In this document: in pieces, positions 24,675 through 31,354 of the stretch
Position numbering within the stretch: the stretch's first letter is position 1
How the letters are laid out: the number at the start of each line of letters is the position of its first letter
DNA from: Aestuariibius violaceus
GTDB lineage: Bacteria > Pseudomonadota > Alphaproteobacteria > Rhodobacterales > Rhodobacteraceae
Assembly: GCF_040779325.2 (NCBI RefSeq)
Contig: NZ_JBFONT020000004.1
Span: forward strand, 248,001 to 312,000
DNA: 64,000 nt
Reading direction: 5' to 3'
Program-made: the position numbers and the translations under genes
The notes under the pieces: model-generated
The model's database searches: none
Seen by the model: the letters and a program-made list of their open reading frames with translations, nothing else
Told to the model about the DNA's origin: nothing

Positions 24675-26903
24675 ATGACGATGACGTCGTCGCAGGACAC
24701 ACAGAACTCCGAGCCACAGGTCATCGCCGAAGGCGTCGACGACGAACCGGTCGAACACAACCGCCGCGTCTTCGCGGGCTGGGCCTATTACGTCGTCGCC
24801 ACGATGTCGGGGCTCTACGCGCTGTTCCACATGGCCGCGCTCAACGGCTGGTCTATCGGCGACTGGACCGGGATCGAGATCCCCTTCCTGCCGACCTTCC
24901 CGCTCGAGACCTGGAATTTCCGCATCATCCATATCGCGGGCGCCCTGATCCTGGGCTTCACGCTCTATTCGGCGCGCGCCTTCCCCGATGACGATCGCGG
25001 CGGGCGCCACCCGCTCGACCTGCTCGCCTGGGTCGCGATCATCCCGGCGCTCTATGCCTGCTGGACGGCCATCGGCTTTGCCGGGCAGATCGCGGGCGGC
25101 ACCATGTGGAACGGTATCGACGCGGCCATCCGCGAGGCCGAGATCTGGCATTACGGCGTGCCGCTTCTTGCCGCCACGACTGTCGGCATCCTGATCGGTT
25201 GGGTCCGCCCCCGCATCCGCGGCGCCGTCTCGCCGGCCGATCTGGTGCTGGGGGTCTGCGGGCTTGCCGTCGCGATCTATCTTATCACGATCTACGGCAC
25301 GCTCATGCGCAATTCGACCGGCACGCCCTTCGCGCCGGTCGGCATCAGCCTCGCCGCCGTCGCGGGCACCGCCCTCATCATGGAGCTGACGCGCCGTGTC
25401 GCGGGCCTCGCGCTGATCATCATCGCCGGCGTCTTCCTGATCTACGTCTTCGTGGGCGATTACCTGCCCGGCTTCCTCAACGCGCCCGACATCGAATGGA
25501 CCCGCTTCTTCAGCCAGGTCTACACCGACGCGGGCATCCTCGGGCCCACCACCGCCGTCTCGTCCACCTACATCATCCTCTTCATCATCTTCGCGGCCTT
25601 CCTGCAGGCCTCGAAGGTGGGCGACTACTTCGTCAACTTCGCCTTCGCCGCCGCCGGCCGCGCGCGGGGCGGTCCGGCTAAGGTGGCGATCTTCGCTTCG
25701 GGCCTGATGGGCATGATCAACGGCACCTCCGCCGGCAACGTCGTGGCCACCGGATCGCTCACCATCCCGCTGATGAAAAAGGTCGGCTACCGCCCCACGA
25801 CCTCCGGCGCGGTCGAGGCCGCGGCGTCGACCGGCGGGCAGATCATGCCGCCGATCATGGGCGCAGGCGCCTTCATCATGGCCGAAATCACCGGCATCCC
25901 CTATCAGGACATCGCCATCGCCGCGATCATCCCCGCGATCCTCTATTTCGTGTCGATCTACTTCATGGTGGATTTCGAGGCGGCCAAGCTCGGCATGCGC
26001 GGCATGCGCGAGGACGAGCTGCCAAAGTTCCGCGACATGGCGCGCCGCGTCTTCCTCTTCCTGCCGATCGTCATCCTGATCGCCGCGCTCTTCATGGGCT
26101 ATTCCGTGATCCGCGCAGGCACCTACGCCACTGCCGCCGCCGCGGTCGTCAGCTGGCTCACCCCCTACCGGATGGGCCTGCGCAGCGTCTCCAAGGCGTT
26201 CGAGCTTGCGGGCACCATGGCGATCCAGATCATCGCCGTCTGCGCCTGCGCGGGCATCATCGTGGGCGTCATCAGCCTGACCGGCGTCGGCGCGCGGTTC
26301 TCGTCGGTGCTTCTCAACATCGCCGACGCGAACCAGCTTCTGGCGCTCTTCTTCGCCATGTGCATCGCGATCCTGCTGGGCATGGGGATGCCGACGACGG
26401 CGGCCTACGCGGTCGCGGCCTCGGTCGTGGCGCCGGGCCTCGTCCAGATGGGCATCCCGATGCTGACGGCGCATTTCTTCGTCTTCTACTTCGCCGTCGT
26501 TTCGGCCATCACGCCGCCAGTCGCACTCGCCTCCTATGCGGCGGCGGGCATTTCGGGCGCGAACCCGATGGCGACCTCCGTCGCGTCGTTCAAGATCGGC
26601 ATCTCGGCCTTCGTCGTGCCCTTCATGTTCTTCTACAACGCAGCCCTCCTGATGGACGGCACCTGGTATGAAGTGCTGCGGGCGGGCGCGACCGCTGTCT
26701 TCGGCGTGTTCCTCCTCTCCTCCGGGGTACAGGGCTGGTGGGTCGGCGGCCGGGCCAACGGCCTGATCCGCATCGCGCTGATCGTCGTCGCGCTCTTCAT
26801 GATCGAAGGTGGGCTCATCTCCGATCTGATCGGCATCGGCGGGGCGGTGGCGCTGTTCCTTCTGGCCCGCGCCTTCCGCTCCGGCCCCGCCCCCGCCGCC
26901 TGA
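24675..26903 (+). CDS. TRAP transporter fused permease (DctQ-DctM type, TAXI system)
   Basis: 742 residues with about 16-18 membrane helices. TAXI-TRAP systems often carry one fused permease. The N-terminal third (up to about residue 230) holds the small-subunit-like helices; the large DctM-like part follows with SSTYIILFIIFAAFLQASKVGDYFVNFAFA, LMGMINGTSAGNVVATGSLTIPLMKKVGY, STGGQIMPPIMGAGAFIMAEITG and LLGMGMPTTAAYAVAASVVAPGLV. These are the conserved pore and substrate-site segments. Import is driven by Na+ or H+. It works with the binding protein upstream and is followed after 58 bases by dctB. Confidence 0.93.
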   Translation: MTMTSSQDTQNSEPQVIAEGVDDEPVEHNRRVFAGWAYYVVATMSGLYALFHMAALNGWSIGDWTGIEIPFLPTFPLETWNFRIIHIAGALILGFTLYSARAFPDDDRGGRHPLDLLAWVAIIPALYACWTAIGFAGQIAGGTMWNGIDAAIREAEIWHYGVPLLAATTVGILIGWVRPRIRGAVSPADLVLGVCGLAVAIYLITIYGTLMRNSTGTPFAPVGISLAAVAGTALIMELTRRVAGLALIIIAGVFLIYVFVGDYLPGFLNAPDIEWTRFFSQVYTDAGILGPTTAVSSTYIILFIIFAAFLQASKVGDYFVNFAFAAAGRARGGPAKVAIFASGLMGMINGTSAGNVVATGSLTIPLMKKVGYRPTTSGAVEAAASTGGQIMPPIMGAGAFIMAEITGIPYQDIAIAAIIPAILYFVSIYFMVDFEAAKLGMRGMREDELPKFRDMARRVFLFLPIVILIAALFMGYSVIRAGTYATAAAAVVSWLTPYRMGLRSVSKAFELAGTMAIQIIAVCACAGIIVGVISLTGVGARFSSVLLNIADANQLLALFFAMCIAILLGMGMPTTAAYAVAASVVAPGLVQMGIPMLTAHFFVFYFAVVSAITPPVALASYAAAGISGANPMATSVASFKIGISAFVVPFMFFYNAALLMDGTWYEVLRAGATAVFGVFLLSSGVQGWWVGGRANGLIRIALIVVALFMIEGGLISDLIGIGGAVALFLLARAFRSGPAPAA

Positions 26904-26961
26904 CGGCAGGGGCGGCGGCGGCCGCTTGCCCCGGGCCGCATTCCCGGGCCACGATACCCCC

Positions 26962-28788
26962 ATGACGTCACGCCCCCTCGCTCCCGCCCGGCGGCACGCC
27001 TTCGCGCTCACGGCCCTTCTCGTGCTGGCGCTCGGCTGCCTCGCCGCCCTGCCCCGGATCGAAGAGCGGCTGTCGCGCCAGGCCGAACAGGACAACACCG
27101 TCACCCTCGGCCTCGTCGTACAGGCCGTCGACCAGCTGGTCCGCCGCTTCGACCCGATCCCCGAGCTTGTCGCCGAACGCCCCGACCTGCGCAGCGCCCT
27201 GGCCGACCCGCAGAACCGCACCCAGATCCTCTATGCCAACGAACGCCTGCGCCTCGCCGCCCGCGCCACCGGCGCCTCCGACATCTACCTGATGGACCTC
27301 ACCGGCACCACGATCGCCACCAGCAATTACCGCCGCGACGACAGCTTCCTCGGCCGCAACTTCAGCTACCGGCCCTACTTCCGGCAGGCCGCCCGGGGCC
27401 GCGCCGCCTTCTTCCACGCGCTCGGCACCACCTCCGGCCAGCGCGGCCTCTTCTTCTCGGCCCCCGTCCTCGACGGGATCGACGTGATCGGTGTCGTCGC
27501 CGTCAAGGTCACCGTGGACGGGATCGAGGACAGCTGGTCGCACCTCTCGGGCGGGGTCGCCGTCGCCGACGGCAACGGCCTCATCTTCATGGCAAGCCGC
27601 CCGGACTGGATCTTCACCTCCCTCACCCCCCTCTCCGACGGCCTGCGTGCCGAAATCGCCGAGACGCGCCAGGTGCCGCTGTCCCGCCTCGCCTATCTCA
27701 ACCCCACAATCAGCCCGCTGTCGGGCGGCGTCGTTCAGATCGCCCTGGGCGACGGGGACGCCGCAGAAGGCTTCCTCGTCTCCTCCGAACCCGTCGCGCT
27801 TCCTGGCTGGCACGCCATCGTGCTCAAGCCGCTGGCGCCGCTCCAGACCCGCGCGCTGGAGATCCTCGCCAGCTGGGCCGCCGCCGCCCTCGCCCTTGTC
27901 CTCCTCCTCACACTGCTCCTGCAACGCATCGCCCGCCGCCGCGAGCTTGAACGCCTCGCTCAGCAGGATCTCGAACGGCTCGAAATCCGCGTCCAGGAAC
28001 GCACCGCCGAACTCAAGCGCGAGGTCGACGACCGCAAGCGGGCCGAAAACCAGCTCCGGGAAACCCAGCAGCACCTCGTCCAGGCGGGCAAACTCGCGGC
28101 CTTGGGCAAGATGTCCGCCGCCCTCTCGCACGAAATCAACCAGCCGCTCGCCGCGATCAAATCCTACGCCGCCAACGCCGCCGCCTATCTCGACCGCGAC
28201 CGCCCGGGCGAGGCCCGCGAAAACGTCCTGCGCATCTCCCAGATGACCAACCGCGTCTCCCGCATCTCGACCCATCTGCTGAACTTCGCCCGCCGTCCCG
28301 GCGACAACCTCGGCCCGGTCGAGGTTGGCCGCGCCCTCACCCACGCCCTCGAGCTGATGGCGCCCGAATTCCGCACCCACGACATCGCCGTCGACGTCAC
28401 CAAACCCGACGAACCCCTCTGGACCCTCGGCGGCGAGGTCCGCCTCGAACAGGTCCTCGTCAACATCCTCACGAACGCTGTCTCGGCCATGCCCGACGCC
28501 GACCGCCCCCGCATTGGGATCACCGTCGGGGCAACGCAAGACGCGCTGACCATCGCCATCCGCGACCAGGGCCCCGGCCTCGACCCGGACGCCGCCGACA
28601 AGCTGTTCGAACCCTTCTTCTCCGCCCGCCCGGACGGCCGCGGTCTTGGGCTCGGCCTCTCGATCTCCTACAACATCATCCAGGATTTCGGCGGCGACCT
28701 CACCGCCCGCACCCATCCGGACGGCGGCGCCGAGTTCACGATCCACCTCAAACGCGCCCGCATCGCGCAAGAGGCGGCCCCGGCATGA
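26962..28788 (+). CDS. dctB: C4-dicarboxylate-type sensor histidine kinase DctB
   Basis: 608 residues from the ATG of MTSRPLAPARRHAFAL. Two membrane helices (about 13-31 and 307-328) flank a periplasmic dCache sensor (SDIYLMDLTGTTIATSNYRRDDSFLGRNFSYRPYF read in parts). The cytoplasmic part has a coiled coil, the H-box ALSHEINQPLAAIKSY with phospho-acceptor H390, and the ATPase N-, G1- and G2-boxes (LVNILTNAVSAM, IRDQGPGLD, GRGLGLGLSI). It should phosphorylate the DctD encoded next, overlapping at ATGA. Its place after the TAXI-TRAP genes suggests it senses their substrate; whether that is a C4-dicarboxylate is unproven. Confidence 0.9.
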   Translation: MTSRPLAPARRHAFALTALLVLALGCLAALPRIEERLSRQAEQDNTVTLGLVVQAVDQLVRRFDPIPELVAERPDLRSALADPQNRTQILYANERLRLAARATGASDIYLMDLTGTTIATSNYRRDDSFLGRNFSYRPYFRQAARGRAAFFHALGTTSGQRGLFFSAPVLDGIDVIGVVAVKVTVDGIEDSWSHLSGGVAVADGNGLIFMASRPDWIFTSLTPLSDGLRAEIAETRQVPLSRLAYLNPTISPLSGGVVQIALGDGDAAEGFLVSSEPVALPGWHAIVLKPLAPLQTRALEILASWAAAALALVLLLTLLLQRIARRRELERLAQQDLERLEIRVQERTAELKREVDDRKRAENQLRETQQHLVQAGKLAALGKMSAALSHEINQPLAAIKSYAANAAAYLDRDRPGEARENVLRISQMTNRVSRISTHLLNFARRPGDNLGPVEVGRALTHALELMAPEFRTHDIAVDVTKPDEPLWTLGGEVRLEQVLVNILTNAVSAMPDADRPRIGITVGATQDALTIAIRDQGPGLDPDAADKLFEPFFSARPDGRGLGLGLSISYNIIQDFGGDLTARTHPDGGAEFTIHLKRARIAQEAAPA

Positions 28789-30116
28789 CCACGACCCTTT
28801 TCGTCGACGACGAGGAGCATATCCGCCTCGCCATGGCCCAGGCCTTCGACCTCGCCGACCTGCCCCACCGCTGCTTCGACAGCGCGCAGACGGCCATCGC
28901 CGAAATCGGCCGCGCCACCGATGCCGTCCTCGTCACCGATATCCGCATGCCCGGCATGGACGGGACCGAGCTGATGAAACAGGTCCTCCAGATCGATCCA
29001 GACTTCCCGGTCATCCTCATCACGGGCCATGGCGACGTCGACCTCGCCGTCGCCTGCATGCAGAACGGCGCCTACGATTTCGTCCAGAAACCGTTCGAAC
29101 CCGCCGACCTGATCGACCGCATCCGCCGGGCCAGGGACAAGCGCCGCCTGACGCTGGAAAACCGCGCCCTGCGCCAGGCCCTCGCCCCCCGGACGGATAC
29201 CCGCCTCATCACCCGCAGCCCCGCCATGGCCGACGCCGCCCGCCGCATCCAGGCGCTCGCTGCGGCCGATGTCGACGTCCTCATCACCGGGGACACCGGC
29301 ACCGGCAAGGAACGCGCGGCCCGGCTGCTCCACAGCCTCGGCACCCGCGCCGACCGGCCCTTCATCCACCTCAGCTGCGGCGCCCTGCCCGCCCACCTGA
29401 TCGAAAACGAACTCTTCGGCCACGAACCCGGCGCCTTCCCCGGCGCGCTCCGCGCGCGCTTCGGCAAGATCGAACACGCCAATCACGGCATCCTTTGCCT
29501 GGATGAGATCGATAGCCTCCCCGTCGACCTTCAGCCAAAGCTCCTGCACGTCCTGCAGCACCGCACCGTCACTCGGCTGGGCTCCAACGACCCCTATCCG
29601 CTGGATATCCGCGTGATCGCCATCGCCAAAGGCGACCTGCAGGACCGGATCGCGAGCGGCACCTTCCGCTCCGACCTCTACTACCTGCTCAACACCGCGC
29701 AGATCCGCATCCCGCCGCTTTCCGACCGGCGCGAGGATATCCCCGCCCTCTTCACCGAACTCTGTGCCGAGGCCGCGCTCCGCCACAATCGCCGCGCCCC
29801 CCTGCCGCCGGGCCACCTGCTCCTCAGCCTCGCTGCGCGCGACTGGCCCGGCAACGTGCGCGAGCTGGCCAACATGGCCGACCGCTACGTCCTCGACCTC
29901 GACCTCGACTTTGCGGCCCCGGCGAATGCCCCCGCCCCCTTCGCCGACCAGATGGCGGCGCACGAAAAGGCGCTCATCACCGCCGCCATCGCCGCGAATG
30001 GGGGGCGCCTCCGCCCCACTTACGAGGCGCTCGGCATGTCCCGGCGCACGCTCTACGAGAAGATGCAGCGCCACGGCCTCGACCGCGACGACTTCCTCCC
30101 TGACGCAGACGAATGA
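28785..30116 (+). CDS. dctD: NtrC-type response regulator DctD with altered GAFTGA loop
   Basis: 443 residues. Receiver domain 1-115 with phosphorylation site D52 (VTDIRMPGMDG), AAA+ domain about 140-360 with Walker A GDTGTGKE (169-176), Walker B ILCLDEID and sensor II DWPGNVREL, and a Fis-type helix-turn-helix at the end (ALGMSRRTLYEKMQRHG). The loop that contacts sigma54, GAFTGA in nearly all family members, reads GAFPGA here (216-221), and Walker A has Glu after Lys rather than Ser/Thr/Glu variation at its usual place. It might act without sigma54 or with reduced activity. It should control the TAXI-TRAP genes upstream. Confidence 0.9.
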   Translation: MTTTLFVDDEEHIRLAMAQAFDLADLPHRCFDSAQTAIAEIGRATDAVLVTDIRMPGMDGTELMKQVLQIDPDFPVILITGHGDVDLAVACMQNGAYDFVQKPFEPADLIDRIRRARDKRRLTLENRALRQALAPRTDTRLITRSPAMADAARRIQALAAADVDVLITGDTGTGKERAARLLHSLGTRADRPFIHLSCGALPAHLIENELFGHEPGAFPGALRARFGKIEHANHGILCLDEIDSLPVDLQPKLLHVLQHRTVTRLGSNDPYPLDIRVIAIAKGDLQDRIASGTFRSDLYYLLNTAQIRIPPLSDRREDIPALFTELCAEAALRHNRRAPLPPGHLLLSLAARDWPGNVRELANMADRYVLDLDLDFAAPANAPAPFADQMAAHEKALITAAIAANGGRLRPTYEALGMSRRTLYEKMQRHGLDRDDFLPDADE

Positions 30117-30123
30117 CCGCCGG

Positions 30124-30501
30124 TCAAAGCCCTTCCAGCCCCGACGTATCGATCCCCCGCAGCACGCGGTCGAACCGGTTGTCGTTCGTTTGCTGGATCG
30201 CGTCGATCGTCGCCGCTGACCGGATCCTGCGATCCTCCGCTTCCTGCTGCGTCTCGCATTGCCGGAACGCGTCCGACCAGCCCTGCGCATATTCCCTGTC
30301 CGAATTGAACCGCGCCAGATCCTTGCGGAACTGATCGAACAGCGATCCGGCCGCCTGCCGCCCCGAATGGCACCCGTCATCGAACCCCTGCCGATAGGAG
30401 GGAGAGACGTTGGCCTGCGCGCTGATCATCGTCTCCGACGGCTCAGGCAGATCACACGCGGCCAGCAGGGCAACGGGTATCACGGTCAACAGATAACGCA
30501 T
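30124..30501 (-). CDS. Small putative lipoprotein
   Basis: 125 residues from the ATG of MRYLLTVIPVALLAAC, preceded by gggagaaag. The lipobox LLAAC places the lipidated Cys at residue 16. The mature part, with PSYRQGFDDGCHSGRQAAG and FNSDREYAQGWSDAFRQCE, has two Cys and Tyr/Gly-rich GFxDGC and GWxDAFxxC motifs that look like two related half-repeats. No enzyme motif. It is likely attached to the inner or outer membrane. It is convergent with dctD, seven bases apart, and divergent from the RTX gene over a long non-coding region. Confidence 0.8.
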   Translation of the reverse strand: MRYLLTVIPVALLAACDLPEPSETMISAQANVSPSYRQGFDDGCHSGRQAAGSLFDQFRKDLARFNSDREYAQGWSDAFRQCETQQEAEDRRIRSAATIDAIQQTNDNRFDRVLRGIDTSGLEGL

Positions 30502-30807
30502 GGGCTTTCTCCCTCGGGTTGCCGGACGCCCTGCCGCGACGGGCAAAGCGCTTCTCGCAAAAGTTGCATATTCAATGCGAAAACGCACCTTCGCGTCATG
30601 ATTCAGGCACTATCCCGCCGAACTCTTCCGACTAAAGCCCCACAAAACAAAGCTGATGGATTCCAACACATCACCGCCCGCATATTATCGCATAGATTGA
30701 TAATCCGGGCTCATCGGACAGGGACGTCCCGTAACGACACCTCTCATCCCGCCGTCTTCAGCGCGGCCCTCAGCCGGGCCGACACCCCCAGCTTCGACTG
30801 CGCCACC

Positions 30808-30888
30808 TCTGACGAGCCCCTCATCACTCCCTTGCGGGCGTTCTTCGGCCCCAAGCGAGAAGCGCCCGCAAGGGAGCGCCGAGCCGCC
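30808..30888. repeat. Dispersed palindromic repeat A, copy 2
   Basis: Matches 2091-2169 over its length. The right arm agcgcccgcaagggagcg (30861-30878) is identical to copy 1; the left arm (30825-30842) has two changes, one giving a G-U pair in RNA and one an A-C mismatch. The flanks tctgacg and ccgagccgcc are also shared, so the repeat is longer than the hairpin. Confidence 0.85.
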
Positions 30889-31017
30889 GCTCTCCGAAAA
30901 TGGCGAGCTCTCCTGCATCTAAGAGCGGGCCGACCAGCGTTCCGCGACATCACCGGTCCTATAAGCGCACGTCGATCGGTCCGCTGCACCATTGCGCCGG
31001 ATCACATCGTCCGCTCC

Positions 31018-31084
31018 GTTAACCGCGCGAAACCGAACCGCCCCCTCCGACCAGATGCCGACGTGATGCCGCCCGGATGCCGCA
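31018..31084. repeat. Dispersed repeat B, copy 1
   Basis: 67 bases that align without gaps to 39178-39244. The last 43 bases, from cccctccgacca to gatgccgca, differ at two positions only. It starts with gttaacc. It lies 270 bases before the RTX gene, in the same orientation as copy 2 relative to the downstream gene. Confidence 0.8.
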
Positions 31085-31250
31085 TCACCGCTCCACCCTG
31101 CCATGCCTGCATTAACATGCGATTCGCAGGTGCCGTGCAGGTGTGCCCGCCAGACACACCGCACGCAGCCCACACATCTCGTCAACGTCCATGGCAGCAT
31201 CCCGTTCACCGGTCCACGGAAAAGCCGGCGCAATACGTCGAAAATCTTAG

Positions 31251-31271
31251 ACAACATATTGTTTTAAAACA
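31251..31271. promoter_or_regulatory. Shared AT-rich motif C, copy 2, with 12-base palindrome
   Basis: Same consensus as 17491-17510 (17 of 20 bases). It overlaps the perfect palindrome TGTTTTAAAACA at 31260-31271. Position 84-104 before the RTX start fits an operator or upstream activator site. Confidence 0.4.
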
Positions 31272-31354
31272 CGTTTTCGCCACACCGCTGCGCTATCGCG
31301 CGCCACACACATCCCCAAGTCTTCCGCCCCTGGGATCATGCACGGGGCTAGGAC

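Larger units (their letters stand above)
30502..31354. other. Long non-coding region rich in dispersed repeats upstream of the RTX gene
   Basis: About 850 bases without a credible gene. In order it holds repeat A copy 2 (30808-30888), repeat B copy 1 (31018-31084) and motif C copy 2 with a perfect 12-base palindrome TGTTTTAAAACA (31260-31271), about 84 bases before the RTX start. Its G+C content is lower and more uneven than in the genes around it. It most likely holds the promoter and control sites of the RTX gene; a non-coding RNA cannot be excluded. Confidence 0.6.

Noticed and set aside
24546..27221. Very long open frame on the minus strand (891 codons) over the TRAP permease gene
   Set aside because: Its translation is Arg/Asp/Gly/His-rich without domains, as expected for the complement of a GC-rich membrane-protein gene; the plus-strand gene has clear TRAP signatures.
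26968..28770. 600-codon minus-strand frame over dctB
   Set aside because: Low-complexity translation and full overlap with a gene that has complete kinase motifs.
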